Origin: JALYRV01 sp040902895
GTDB lineage: Bacteria > Acidobacteriota > Vicinamibacteria > Vicinamibacterales > SCN-69-37
Direction: 5' to 3'
Assembly: GCA_040902895.1 (NCBI GenBank)
Contig: JBBDWL010000081.1
Coordinates: 56,339-120,338 of the forward strand
Length of the DNA stretch: 64,000 bases
Shown: piece after piece, positions 1 through 8,809 of the stretch
Layout: each line of letters opens with the position of its first letter
Numbering within the stretch: position 1 is the first letter of the stretch
Position numbers and translations under genes: made by a program
Notes under the pieces: model-generated
The model's database searches: none
What the model saw: the letters and a program-made list of their open reading frames with translations, nothing else
What the model was told of the DNA's origin: nothing

Positions 1-189
1 ATCGCGCTGGCTATTCGCGGCGGCCGTCGCGGCCGCCTGGGTATAGAGCGCAATGGCCTGTGCGAGGTTCTGGTTGCTCTCTTCGATCACTCGTGCACGC
101 TCGAACAGCTCTCGCGGTGAAGCTGCAGGTGCCTGCTGGGCGGATACGACGACTGCCGACGCGATTGCAAGGGCAATCAGTTTTTCCAC
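1..189 (-). CDS. TPR/beta-propeller secreted protein, N-terminal part only (runs off the window)
   Basis: A GTG start at 189 (minus) is preceded by AAAAGGAA about 8 nt upstream. The visible N-terminus starts MEKLIALAIASAV (signal peptide, probable cut after a VVSAQ-like site) and continues with SPRELFERARVIEESNQNL and AIALYTQAA. This is nearly the same TPR-type helix pair as residues 35-75 of the next gene upstream (177-2387), so the two are tandem paralogs. The GTG lies inside the last codons of that gene: they overlap by 13 nt, which suggests translational coupling. By analogy the missing part should be a TolB-like propeller, but that part cannot be seen. Function is unknown; a periplasmic binding or scaffold role is inferred only from the paralog. 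Confidence 0.8.
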   Translation of the reverse strand, partial: MEKLIALAIASAVVVSAQQAPAASPRELFERARVIEESNQNLAQAIALYTQAAATAAANSQRD

Positions 190-2387
190 GGTGCGCGTTC
201 CTTTTGTGATTTGGCATTCGGCGCCGGCAGGAAGTTCTCCAGCACCCACACTTCATCCGCCTTCGCCGGTTCCGCCGCAGCGAACGCCACGCGCCGGCCG
301 TCGGGGTGCACGTGCATTCGCTGGTCGCTGTTGAAGGGGCGCCCGAGAGACGCAAGGTCCAGATCGAGTTTCTGAGGCGCGCTGCCGTCGATCGGAACGC
401 GCCAGACGTCTCGCTGGCGTTGAGTCTCGGCTCCCGCTCTGATGGCGGTCACGAAGACAGAGCGGCTGTCGGGCGCCCACATCAGGATGTCGGCGCCGCG
501 CGATTCCCCGCGCATCAACTCGCGCGGCTCACCGCCAGCGACAGAAGCCAGCAGGAGACTCCATTTCCCCGTGTCGCCGCCCGGCCACGCCTCGTTGGCG
601 ACGGCAGCCACGGATCGTCCGTCCGGCGACAGGTCCACGAACATCCAGCCGGGATTCCATGGCGCCGGTCCCGTTTTCCGGAAGATCTCGCGTTCGTTCC
701 CCGAAGCCAGATCGCGTTCGATGACGGCGGCGACTCGAGGATCGGCTTGTGTGGTGAGCCGCGTGAAGACGATCCGTTTGCCATCCGGTGTCCACATCGG
801 GTTGATGCCCCCGCCGGCACCCAGCGGGATCCGCGTCGCCTCTCCAGTGATTGCATCGATCCGGAACATCCCTCGGCGGCCGTTGGAGTCGGTCCCGTTC
901 ATCGCGATCGACCGCCCATCGGGCGACCATCGCATGCTGGCGCCCCCGATATAGAAGGTCAAAGCAGGCTTCAACTCGCGAACCGGCTTCATGTCGCTGG
1001 CCCGAACCACGGTGATGATTCCGTTGGGCCGCAGATAGGCGAGCTCTTCGCCATTCGCGGACCACGCCGGAAAGTTGTTCGAGCCCACGAATGTCCGCAC
1101 CGCCAGCTCGGGCGCCGACGAAAACCGGCTGGCGGCGAAATCAAATGTCCCCACGTGAATGTCTGAACTGATCATTTTCGTGAAATAGGAGTGCGTCACC
1201 AGCGAATAGAGCGCGCCGGCGCGCGTCATGCCCAACGATGTCCCGGCGTCTCCCACCGTGATCTGTTCCACCGCGCCGCCCGGCCGGCCGTTGCTCACCG
1301 GCACGCTCCACAGCGCCGGTGATCCGGTGCGGTCGCTGTTGAAGAGGAGCCGCGTCCCGTCGGCGGTCCACCCGACCACCACGTCGTTCGCAGCGTGTAC
1401 GACGGCCGGCGCCTCATGGCTGCCGTCAATCGCCAGGACGAAGATGTCCCTGGCGTCAGACGTATTTGTCGGAAGGTCGTAGGCGAGATAGCGGCTGTCG
1501 GGCGAGAAAAACACCTGCGTGGAGCCGCGCCACTCCACCGACTTCAGCACTTGCAGCGAACCATCCTGGACCGCGACGAGTCCGAGTTGACGCGTCTTGT
1601 CCTTTCGCTCCAGTTGGACGGCGAGCCACTTCCCGTCCGCCGACCAATCGTGCGGCGAGATTCGCAGCACCTCCGGATTGCTGAACAGCACACGCGGACG
1701 CGCCGCGGTCGCTCCTTTGAGATCGATGACGCGCAGGTCGAAGTGGTTGCCGTTGAACCAGTCGAAGGCCAGATGCGCATCGTCAGCCGAAAAGAGGGCG
1801 TGCTCGACGAAGCCCTCCGTGCTGTCTTCGGTGAGGCGTCGATCCGCGCCCGACACGAAGTCGTGCAGGAACAGGTGGCCGCTGCCGCTCTGCACGCCCC
1901 AATTCGCGAACGGCAGATACCGCCCATCGTGGGACACCGTGCCGACGAAGTGGGTTGAACCGGGAAATGTCCACACCCGGCGGCGCGACATTCCGCCGGC
2001 GGGCCGTGGGCCGGCGGCCGAACCGGCAAGCCGCGCCCGGGCGACGGCCGCCGTCCCTGCCTGGTCCGCGTACTGCGCGACGACGGCCTTGAAAGCGCGG
2101 TCGGCCTCCGTTTTTTGTCCGAGCCGCTCGTGGAGCAATCCCACCCTCAACTGCGCCGTGGCCGCCAGCTCGCGCTGGCCCTTTGCCGCCGCTTCGGCCG
2201 CCGCTCGCGTGTAGAGCGCGATGGCCTCTGTGAGGTTCTGGTTGCTCTCCTCAATCAATCGCGCGCGCTCGAACAGTTCGCGCGAGGAGGGCGGCGTCGC
2301 GGTCTGCTCTCTGGCCGCCACGGATCCGATCGCGAGTACGGCCGTTGCGGCGATCGCGCCGAACACTCTGAGATGTCGCGTCTGCAT
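177..2387 (-). CDS. Secreted TPR + TolB-like beta-propeller protein
   Basis: 736 residues. Residues 1-25 are a signal peptide (hydrophobic AIAATAVLAIGSVAA). Residues 33-125 are tetratricopeptide-like helices (RELFERARLIEES, LRVGLLHERLGQKTEADRAFKAVV). The rest, about 150-710, is a WD40/PD40-type propeller with recurrent strand-turn motifs such as SPDSRYLAY, SPDGRSIAM, TPDGKRIVF and APDSRSVFV. Such proteins are common in Acidobacteriota, usually with a TolB-like fold in the periplasm; ligands are unknown. The start ATG at 2387 has AGGAGA 7 nt upstream, placed directly after the stop of the 57-residue gene (2403-2576), so the three genes form one minus-strand operon. The last codons overlap the start of a paralog by 13 nt. 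No catalytic motif was recognised. Confidence 0.9.
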   Translation of the reverse strand: MQTRHLRVFGAIAATAVLAIGSVAAREQTATPPSSRELFERARLIEESNQNLTEAIALYTRAAAEAAAKGQRELAATAQLRVGLLHERLGQKTEADRAFKAVVAQYADQAGTAAVARARLAGSAAGPRPAGGMSRRRVWTFPGSTHFVGTVSHDGRYLPFANWGVQSGSGHLFLHDFVSGADRRLTEDSTEGFVEHALFSADDAHLAFDWFNGNHFDLRVIDLKGATAARPRVLFSNPEVLRISPHDWSADGKWLAVQLERKDKTRQLGLVAVQDGSLQVLKSVEWRGSTQVFFSPDSRYLAYDLPTNTSDARDIFVLAIDGSHEAPAVVHAANDVVVGWTADGTRLLFNSDRTGSPALWSVPVSNGRPGGAVEQITVGDAGTSLGMTRAGALYSLVTHSYFTKMISSDIHVGTFDFAASRFSSAPELAVRTFVGSNNFPAWSANGEELAYLRPNGIITVVRASDMKPVRELKPALTFYIGGASMRWSPDGRSIAMNGTDSNGRRGMFRIDAITGEATRIPLGAGGGINPMWTPDGKRIVFTRLTTQADPRVAAVIERDLASGNEREIFRKTGPAPWNPGWMFVDLSPDGRSVAAVANEAWPGGDTGKWSLLLASVAGGEPRELMRGESRGADILMWAPDSRSVFVTAIRAGAETQRQRDVWRVPIDGSAPQKLDLDLASLGRPFNSDQRMHVHPDGRRVAFAAAEPAKADEVWVLENFLPAPNAKSQKERAPWKN

Positions 2388-2402
2388 GGTGCTATCTCCT
2401 GA

Positions 2403-2576
2403 TCACTGCGCTGAAGAATCGGCCGGGCCGGCGCTCACTTGCCGGAATGTTTCGACACACAGGCAGCCGATCGCCACGACGGCGATGCCGCACAGGCCGA
2501 TCACCGTGACAGTGAGAAGAAAGAGGACGTCGCGAAGCCATCCGAACATCTCTGCCGACAGATCGGGCGTCGTCAT
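2403..2576 (-). CDS. Small single-pass membrane protein (57 aa)
   Basis: A short open frame with ATG at 2576 and a good ribosome site (GGAGGT, 3 nt before the ATG). It encodes 57 residues: a short polar head (MTTPDLSAEM), one hydrophobic span of about 25 residues (DVLFLLTVTVIGLCGIAVVAIG), and a polar tail ending SAGPADSSAQ. The stop is followed at once by AGGAGA and the ATG of the propeller gene, so it is the first gene of that operon. I do not recognise a family. The TM span, ribosome site and operon spacing make it a probable real gene that length cut-offs would drop. Confidence 0.6.
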   Translation of the reverse strand: MTTPDLSAEMFGWLRDVLFLLTVTVIGLCGIAVVAIGCLCVETFRQVSAGPADSSAQ

Positions 2577-2654
2577 GGGACCTCCGCCCGCTGAAATCCT
2601 CGCGGGCCGGGGGACAGCATGGTCTTATGGCCCGTGAGAAGTGTCAGGACAACG

Positions 2655-3344
2655 TCAAGATTCGGCAGGGTCCTCGAGAATTCGATACCCGACGCCGCGG
2701 ACGCTCTGGATGTACTCGCGGCCGTCCTCGCCCTCAATCTTCTTGCGCAGCGCGGCGACGTGCGTATCCACCGTACGGTGGGTAACGTAGACGTCCTTGC
2801 CCCAGAGGCGATCGAGAAACTCGTCGCGGGTGATGACGTCTCCAGGCTGCTGAAGCAGCAGATCGAGGATGTCGAACTCGCGCTTGGTGAGCGGCAGCGA
2901 CTCGCCGCCGCGGGTCACGCGGCGCGCGCGGCGATCGATCAGCAGATCGCCCAGACGGCGGCTCGCGCCGGCGTCGCGGCCCTGCCGGCGGCGGATGCCG
3001 ACCTTGACGCGCCCGACCAGCTCGCGCAGCGACAGCGGCTTCGTCACGTAGTCGTCCGCGCCCGCCTCGAATCCCGTGATGCGGTCGGCCTCCTGGCCGC
3101 GCGCCGACATCATGATGATCCAGAGATCGCCGAGATCGGCGCGCAGCCTCCGGCATACCTCGAATCCATTCAGTCCGGGCAGCATGACGTCGAGCAGCAG
3201 GACGTCCGGACGCCACGTGCGAGCCTCGGCGACGGCGGCCGGGCCGTCTCCGACGGTGCGTACGTCGAAGCCCTCGAAGGCGAGCTCGTCGCGGACGGCC
3301 ATCAGGATGGACGGCTCGTCTTCGGCGATGAGGATGCTGGCCAT
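2655..3344 (-). CDS. OmpR/PhoB-type response regulator
   Basis: 229 residues from the ATG at 3344, chosen because GAGGAAGGGG precedes it and the receiver domain starts there (MASILIAEDE); the frame is open further upstream, but inside the kinase gene. Receiver at 1-118: acidic pair E8/D9, phospho-acceptor D52 in LLLDVMLPG, and K102 in the VTKPLSL motif. C-terminal winged helix at about 130-225 (LTKREFDILDLLLQQPGDVITRDEFLDRLWG, VDTHVAALRKKIE, VRGVGYRI) binds DNA. It starts 14 nt after the histidine kinase stop (3359-5401), so the two are co-transcribed and almost certainly a cognate pair. Target genes are unknown. Confidence 0.95.
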   Translation of the reverse strand: MASILIAEDEPSILMAVRDELAFEGFDVRTVGDGPAAVAEARTWRPDVLLLDVMLPGLNGFEVCRRLRADLGDLWIIMMSARGQEADRITGFEAGADDYVTKPLSLRELVGRVKVGIRRRQGRDAGASRRLGDLLIDRRARRVTRGGESLPLTKREFDILDLLLQQPGDVITRDEFLDRLWGKDVYVTHRTVDTHVAALRKKIEGEDGREYIQSVRGVGYRILEDPAES

Positions 3345-3358
3345 GTCCCCTTCCTCGC

Positions 3359-5401
3359 TCAGGTCTGCGATGGATCCGCGGCCGCGCCAATCGGAAGGAC
3401 GATGGTGAAGGTCGTGCCCGTGCCGGCGCCCGGCGCGCTGACCGCCGACACACGGCCACCGTGTCCCTCCACCGCGGTTTTGACGAGCCACAGGCCGAGG
3501 CCGGTGCCGCGGACGTTGTGCAGATTGCCGCGGCGCGCGCGATAGAACCGATCGAACACCCGTTCGATCTCGTCGGCGTCGATGCCGATGCCCTGGTCGG
3601 CCACGTCGAGATAGAGGTCATTCCCGCGCCGGGCGCACGTGACGCGCACCGTCGTGTCCGGAGGAGAGTATTTGAGGGCGTTGTCGAGGAGGTTCTCGAT
3701 GGCCTCGCCCAGCGTCGTAGCATCCAGCATCAAGAGCGGCGGCACGTCATCGTCGATCCGCACGACGATCGTGATGCGCCGCGCATCGGCGTGTGGCTGC
3801 AGGTGCGCCACGGCGTGCGCGATCAGATCGCGGATGTCGGTTGGCGCCATCTCGTACGCGCGGTGACCGGCCTCGATCTGCTGCGCGGCAAGCACGCGAT
3901 TGACCAGACGCTCGAGCCGGTCGGTCTCGCGTGTGATCGCGCGCTGATAGCCTTCGAGCTCCGACGGCGTTCCGAGGCGGCCGCTGACGATTCGCTCGAC
4001 GAGCAGACGGATGCTCGTGATCGGACTCTTGAATTCATGGCTGACGGCGCCGACAAATTCCGATTGCCGCCTCGCCAGCTCGACTTCGTGGCGCACACTA
4101 CGCGCCGTCGCGCCAAGTCCCACCACGAGAAAGACGATGAGCAGACCGATGAACGAATACCAGAGGAGGCGAGGGTCGCTTCGCCACGACACTGGCAACG
4201 GCGCCGAAAACGCCAGCTGCCATCCCTCCAACGCCAGCACGGGCTCGACGTGCCACGGCGACGCCGCGGCCACAGCGCCCGCGGTCCAGACCGCATCGCC
4301 CCAGCGATCGCGAAGCGCCGATCCATACGCCTGACTCCCGAGTATCGGCGTGAGCGCCGGCTCGAGAAGCGCCGCGAGACCATCGCGCGGGATCACGAGT
4401 CCCGCCCACGCCGTGCTCGCTGCCGTCGATGGCGTCCAGATCACGAGACAGACGCCGGCGGGTGTGCGCACCAACGCGCGGCTGGGACCATCACGGCGAT
4501 AGGGAGGCGCGGCGCGCGCCATCTCGTCGAGCGTGGCCAGCCACGCGAGACGCGCATCCATGGAGTCGTCCGTGGACGCGCCCGCCGCGCGCGCCAGACG
4601 CGTCAGCTCCGTGTCGTACGCGCGCCGTTCGGCCGCGCCGAGCCACCAGCGCCCCGCGCGCAGCCCGCGCTGTGTCTGTTCTATCAGCGCCGCAAAACGA
4701 ACCCGCTCGGCCGGCGGCGCCTCGCCGGCGGTGAGAGCCGCCACGAGCGCCACGGGCGTGCCGCTCGGCGACACGGCGGGCGACGCGGCACGCGATGGGT
4801 CCGCCAGCTCCGTCAACGCGCGCGTGTCGCCGCTCCGGAAGCGCACGCGCGCGGAGACGAGCGCGCTCCACTCACCGAGGCCCGGCTCGAGCCGCTCGAT
4901 GCGCCGCAGGCGATCGCCGGCGTCACTGACACGCGCCTGCGCTTCGAACGACTGCGCCTCTTCAACCAGGCCCGCGATCTGCGGTGACCAGCTGACGAGC
5001 ATCCGGCGTTCGGACGGCTCGCGGCCGACGTCGCTGAAGTACACGCGATCGCCCGGCACCGTGACGACGCCGGCGGTGTCGAAGACAAGCGGCACGAGAT
5101 TCGATCCCCACGCGGCGTCCGGCTGCCGGAGCCGCGTTTCGAGATCCGCGAGCAGGTTGGCGATCGCTCCATCGACCAGACGCGCCGCTTGACGCTGCTG
5201 CTCGCGCACGCGGTCGCGCTCCTGCACGGTTTCGGCGCGCACCGCGCGCAGCCCCAGCCACGCGAGCGCGAGCGCCGGCAGTGCGATGGAGACGGCGAAC
5301 AGACGCCACCAGGCGCCTAACGAAGCGACACCGGCTCCAGGCCACCGCATTGCGCGGAGAGTGTAATCGCGCAGCAGGTCGGCAACAAAACGTGAGAGCA
5401 T
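3359..5401 (-). CDS. Membrane sensor histidine kinase
   Basis: About 680 residues. A first TM span (LFAVSIALPALALAWLGLRA, residues about 36-55) is followed by a long extracytoplasmic sensor region with heptad-like QERDRVREQQRQAARL. A second TM (LLWYSFIGLLIVFLVVGLG) leads into HisKA with the phospho-acceptor H455 in VSHEFKSPITS. The HATPase_c domain follows, with N box ENLLDNALKYSPP, DQGIGID and GTGLGLWLVK. It phosphorylates the response regulator encoded 14 nt downstream. The start is uncertain: ATG 5401 (MLSRFVADLL) and ATG 5350 (MRWPGAGV) both lack a strong ribosome site, and either keeps both TM spans. No recognisable PAS or HAMP domain; the periplasmic sensor appears unique to this protein. 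Confidence 0.93.
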   Translation of the reverse strand: MLSRFVADLLRDYTLRAMRWPGAGVASLGAWWRLFAVSIALPALALAWLGLRAVRAETVQERDRVREQQRQAARLVDGAIANLLADLETRLRQPDAAWGSNLVPLVFDTAGVVTVPGDRVYFSDVGREPSERRMLVSWSPQIAGLVEEAQSFEAQARVSDAGDRLRRIERLEPGLGEWSALVSARVRFRSGDTRALTELADPSRAASPAVSPSGTPVALVAALTAGEAPPAERVRFAALIEQTQRGLRAGRWWLGAAERRAYDTELTRLARAAGASTDDSMDARLAWLATLDEMARAAPPYRRDGPSRALVRTPAGVCLVIWTPSTAASTAWAGLVIPRDGLAALLEPALTPILGSQAYGSALRDRWGDAVWTAGAVAAASPWHVEPVLALEGWQLAFSAPLPVSWRSDPRLLWYSFIGLLIVFLVVGLGATARSVRHEVELARRQSEFVGAVSHEFKSPITSIRLLVERIVSGRLGTPSELEGYQRAITRETDRLERLVNRVLAAQQIEAGHRAYEMAPTDIRDLIAHAVAHLQPHADARRITIVVRIDDDVPPLLMLDATTLGEAIENLLDNALKYSPPDTTVRVTCARRGNDLYLDVADQGIGIDADEIERVFDRFYRARRGNLHNVRGTGLGLWLVKTAVEGHGGRVSAVSAPGAGTGTTFTIVLPIGAAADPSQT

Positions 5402-5437
5402 GACGCCGGCTGGAAGCCGCGCTAATCCGGAGAGGAC

Positions 5438-6349
5438 ATGAAGGGAATTATTGTCATCGGCCTTGGTCTGCTGGTGCCCGCGGCCGGCTCCTGGCAAACG
5501 GCAAACACGCTCGCGCGGCCCGCCTACGCGTCTGGCGCCGGACCGCGCGTGCTATACGACACAGCGCATTGGAATCCTTCGCTGGACGATGGGCGTTATC
5601 GGGCCGTGGCCGATCTGCTTCGGGCCGATGGCTATCGTATCGAGGGTGGCGCCATCCCGTTCGAGATGGCCGCGCTCGGCGGCTACGACATTCTGTTGAG
5701 CGTCACGCCCTACGCCGCGGACCGGGCCTCGAATCCCGCTGAGGCCGCACGGCCCGTGTTTTCGGACGCGCAATGCGACACGCTCGAGGCCTGGGTCCGC
5801 AAAGGAGGCAAGCTTCTCTTCGTCGTCGGACATCAGCCCAGCGGAATCGCGCACGCGAATCTCGCCGCGCGCTTCGGGATCGAGTTGCGCAATGGCTCGG
5901 CGATGGATGCGACGCCGGCCAACAACTGGGTGGACGGGCATGCCTCATGCGGCGGATGTCTGAAGTTCACGCGAGAGAACGGGCTCCTGCGGCTGCACCC
6001 CATTACGGAGGGCCGCGATGCAGAGGAGCGTGTGATGTCGGTCATCTCCGCGGTTGGCCAGTCGATCGCCGTTCGCAATCCGCGCGACATTCTGCTCGCG
6101 ATGGGCCCCGATTCCTATGACGTGCTTCCCGACAAGCGGCGGCTGCCCGCCAAAGGGCGCGCCCAGGCTGTGGCGGTCAGCGCCGGCGCCGGACGCGTGG
6201 TGGTCATCGGGGACGGCTCGATACTTTCCGGTTTCACGTACGGCGCGGAGAATCCAGGATTCCGGCGATGGTGGCCGAAGGATCCTGACAACCGTCAGTT
6301 CACGCTGAACGTCATGCACTGGCTCTCAGGTCTTTTGCCTGGACCTTAG
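5438..6349 (+). CDS. Secreted glutamine-amidotransferase-like / DUF4350-type protein
   Basis: 303 residues, with a ribosome site (GGAGAGG) just before the ATG. Residues 1-18 look like a signal peptide (GIIVIGLGLLVPAAGSW). The body has a class-I GATase-like Rossmann layout: VLYDTAHWN at the start, GYDILLSVTPYAA, then a strand-turn LEAWVRKGGKLLFVVGHQP where the family's nucleophile would be, and later GRVVVIGDGSILSG and FTLNVMHWLSGL. This resembles the DUF4350/GldG-associated domain rather than an active amidotransferase; no Cys-His-Glu triad is evident (GHQP replaces the usual G-C-G). It is divergent from the histidine kinase with a 36-nt gap, so the promoters overlap. Function unknown. Confidence 0.75.
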   Translation: MKGIIVIGLGLLVPAAGSWQTANTLARPAYASGAGPRVLYDTAHWNPSLDDGRYRAVADLLRADGYRIEGGAIPFEMAALGGYDILLSVTPYAADRASNPAEAARPVFSDAQCDTLEAWVRKGGKLLFVVGHQPSGIAHANLAARFGIELRNGSAMDATPANNWVDGHASCGGCLKFTRENGLLRLHPITEGRDAEERVMSVISAVGQSIAVRNPRDILLAMGPDSYDVLPDKRRLPAKGRAQAVAVSAGAGRVVVIGDGSILSGFTYGAENPGFRRWWPKDPDNRQFTLNVMHWLSGLLPGP

Positions 6350-6390
6350 CCAAACCCTGTCCGCCGCCCCTCACAAGGCACGGGATGCGC

Positions 6391-6396
6391 GACAAT
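6391..6396 (+). promoter_or_regulatory. Candidate -10 element (GACAAT) close to a GTG start
   Basis: GACAAT lies 9 nt before the GTG at 6406. The same arrangement recurs at several genes here and is the main reason for choosing the GTG rather than the ATG at 6385. No clear -35 is seen. Confidence 0.4.
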
Positions 6397-6405
6397 GGAC
6401 GCCTC

Positions 6406-7764
6406 GTGACTCCGAAGCCTCACTCCCTCACGATCTCGGCGGCCGCGGCGCTCTACGACAGCATGCTGCAGCGCGGCCTGCAGCAGTTTTTCGGACGCGC
6501 CGCGCTCGACACGGAAGTGGTGCCCGCCGAGGACGGCGGTTCAACCCTGGAGATCGAGTCGACGCGGGATGCGTCGGCGATTGTGCTCACGTGGTTTGGA
6601 TTCCGCCATACGCTGCGCGTCGATCGCGACCGCCCGTTCACGCCCGACGAGGTGCGCTTCGCGCGCGCCATTCTTTCGGTGCTCGACGCCCGCTATCGCG
6701 CCATCTTCGATCCGGCGCTGATGGCCGAGCGGCTCGATCTATTCCGCGGCGCGATCGAGGATCGCTACATCGGCGCGTTTCTGGACGATGTTCCGTACAC
6801 GATCGAGCAGGTGGGCCGCGCCGACGTGATCGCAAGGGCGATTGAAGTGCTGCGCGTCGCGGCACTCTCGCGTTACGAGAACCGCGAGCTCTCCTCGGGC
6901 GTCCTGCTCCTCGATACCGACACGGATCCCGCCCGCGGCGCGTCGCGCGCGCGGCCGATGCTCGACTACGCCGAGAGCCTGACGGCGGTGAAGAGCTTCT
7001 ATCGCCTCTCGGATGGTCTGCACACCGCGTTTCTGGTCAACCGCGAAGGCAAGGTGCTCGACATCGTCGAGCTCAACGAGTGGGACACGCGCGCCGATCG
7101 TCCCGGCACGCTGGCGGCGCCCGTGGCGGCGCCGTATCAGGCGCACGCGCGCGCGACGTCGGGCAATCATCACATCTGCATCATCCTCACGCCGGCGCAC
7201 GAGATCCGCGTGTTCGCGGAAGGGGCGCAGGCCTTCACCTTCCGCAACGGAGGCTGGCATCTGCTCGACGTCGCCGCGAAGTCTGAGAGCTGGCGGCGCG
7301 GCGTCGGCCATGACGCGCTGGCGCATCTGATTTTTCAGACGGCGCTCGACATGGCCGACAGGCGGCAGGGCGCGCTCTTCGCGGTGCTGCGCGACGCCAA
7401 GGCGGGGCTGGATCGGCTCGTCGCGCCGGCCGATCGGCTCGATCTGCCGCATCATCACGAGCCGACCGACGGCGTGATCGATCGCCGCGATCTGCTGCAC
7501 TTCACCGCCGGCCGTACCGCGATGGATTTGTCGCCCGAGGTGTTTCGCGCGCTCGCGACGATGGACGGCGCCATCGTGGTCGATGCGCGCGGCCACCTGC
7601 TGGCGGCGGGCGCCATCCTTCTGCATTCGGGCCCGCCCTCTATCGAGATGGAGGGCGCGCGCACCGCCGCCGCATTCAGCGCCGCGCAGTACGGTCCCAT
7701 CCTGAAGGTCAGCGAGGATGGCCTGATGACCTGCTTCGATCGCCAGCGCCTCTGGGAGATCTGA
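6406..7764 (+). CDS. DisA_N (DAC)-like protein with N-terminal sensor region; RHR motif degraded
   Basis: 452 residues from GTG 6406 (an ATG at 6385 is an alternative). The last 120 residues align by eye with diadenylate cyclase domains: GALFAVLRDA at the entry, MDGAIVVDARGHLLAAGAIL carrying the DGA motif (387-389), and GARTAAAFSAAQYGPILKVSEDG where active enzymes have G-T-R-H-R-A-A. Spacing from D387 to R419 (32 residues) matches the family. The catalytic and ATP-binding RHR is therefore R-T-A, so c-di-AMP synthesis is doubtful. The N-terminal 320 residues have no motif I recognise and may be one of the DAC-associated sensor domains. A cytosolic location is expected (no TM or signal). It stands alone between unrelated genes. 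Confidence 0.65.
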   Translation: MTPKPHSLTISAAAALYDSMLQRGLQQFFGRAALDTEVVPAEDGGSTLEIESTRDASAIVLTWFGFRHTLRVDRDRPFTPDEVRFARAILSVLDARYRAIFDPALMAERLDLFRGAIEDRYIGAFLDDVPYTIEQVGRADVIARAIEVLRVAALSRYENRELSSGVLLLDTDTDPARGASRARPMLDYAESLTAVKSFYRLSDGLHTAFLVNREGKVLDIVELNEWDTRADRPGTLAAPVAAPYQAHARATSGNHHICIILTPAHEIRVFAEGAQAFTFRNGGWHLLDVAAKSESWRRGVGHDALAHLIFQTALDMADRRQGALFAVLRDAKAGLDRLVAPADRLDLPHHHEPTDGVIDRRDLLHFTAGRTAMDLSPEVFRALATMDGAIVVDARGHLLAAGAILLHSGPPSIEMEGARTAAAFSAAQYGPILKVSEDGLMTCFDRQRLWEI

Positions 7765-7828
7765 GCCCCCCATTTGACAGTTTCGCCCCAATCATGATCC
7801 TTGCGCGTCGCCCCGCCGTGCGCCGTTG

Positions 7829-7857
7829 TTGACTGAATTCGAGCTTCGCCATTGAAT
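7829..7857 (+). promoter_or_regulatory. Sigma-70-type promoter for the epimerase gene
   Basis: TTGACT (7829-7834), a 17-nt spacer, then TTGAAT (7852-7857), 20 nt before the ATG at 7878. -35 match 5/6, -10 match 4/6. Confidence 0.5.
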
Positions 7858-7877
7858 AGTCAGGTTCCCCAGCGGCG

Positions 7878-8795
7878 ATGCGCATCTTTCTAACGGGCGG
7901 TTCGGGATATATCGGGTCGGCGGTGCTCGACGCGCTCGCGCGCGCCGGGCATGACGTGACGACCGTGGTGCGCCATGGCGAGAAGGCGGCGGCCGTCGAA
8001 AAACGCGGCGGACATCCGCTGCTCGCCGATCTCGCGAAGCCCGAGACGTATGCCATCGCGGCGGCCGCGGCCGAAGCCTGGATTCATGCCGCGCAGGACG
8101 GCTCGCCGCGCGGACCGGAGATCGACACGCTCACGATCGACACACTGCTGCTGGCCGCGAAGTCGGCCGGGGGCGGGTTGTTCATCTATACCTCAGGCGT
8201 CTGGGTGCTCGGTGAGGCGCCGGAGCCTGCCGATGAAACCGCGGCCGTGAAACCGGTGGCCTATTCGGCCTGGCGCGCGCCGCACGAGAAGGCCGTGCTC
8301 GAGGGCGGCACGGGCGCCGTCCGCACCGTCGTTGTGCGGCCCGGCATTGTCTATGGCGGCGGCCGCGGCATCGTCGGCGATCTGCTCAAGGACGCGAACA
8401 ACGGCCTCGTGCGCGTCGTGGGCAGCGGCGAGAACCACTGGCCGCTCGTTTACGATCGCGACCTCGGCGACCTCTACGCCCGGCTCGTGGCGTCGCCGGA
8501 TGCGTCGGGCATCTATCACGCGAACGACGAGGGGGACGAGCGCGTGAACGACATCGTCGAGGCGATTCGCGAGTCGGCGCATGTGCGTCCGTCGCTGCGG
8601 CACGTGCCGCTGACCGAGGCGCGCAAGAAGATGGGCGGCTATGCCGACGCGCTCGCGCTCGACCAGAAGGTGCGCAGTCCGCGCGCCCGCGCGCTCGGCT
8701 GGACGCCGTCGCTGCGCTCGGTCGCCGGCAATGTCTCGCGTCTGTTCGAGGAGTACCGGCGCGAAACCGCCTCGGAAAGCACGGCAAGAAGGTAG
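7878..8795 (+). CDS. NAD(P)-dependent epimerase/dehydratase (extended SDR family)
   Basis: 305 residues. The N-terminal Rossmann motif GGSGYIGSAVLDAL gives the G-x-x-G-x-x-G dinucleotide site. After about 110 residues come FIYTSGVWVLG, then AYSAWRAPHEKAVL, where the usual catalytic YxxxK is not intact (Y and K are displaced), and VVRPGIVYGGG, the typical sugar-epimerase segment. Later YHANDEGDERVNDIVEAI is the substrate-domain signature of NAD-binding atypical SDRs. The substrate cannot be predicted. It is followed directly by the dienelactone hydrolase, 14 nt after the stop, so probably co-transcribed. Confidence 0.88.
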   Translation: MRIFLTGGSGYIGSAVLDALARAGHDVTTVVRHGEKAAAVEKRGGHPLLADLAKPETYAIAAAAAEAWIHAAQDGSPRGPEIDTLTIDTLLLAAKSAGGGLFIYTSGVWVLGEAPEPADETAAVKPVAYSAWRAPHEKAVLEGGTGAVRTVVVRPGIVYGGGRGIVGDLLKDANNGLVRVVGSGENHWPLVYDRDLGDLYARLVASPDASGIYHANDEGDERVNDIVEAIRESAHVRPSLRHVPLTEARKKMGGYADALALDQKVRSPRARALGWTPSLRSVAGNVSRLFEEYRRETASESTARR

Positions 8796-8809
8796 GCATG
8801 GAGATCATC

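Noticed and set aside
3461..4987. Long plus-strand open frame (508 codons) opposite the histidine kinase
   Set aside because: Composition-driven shadow of a GC-rich gene; lacks any recognisable motif, and the minus-strand kinase has full family motifs.
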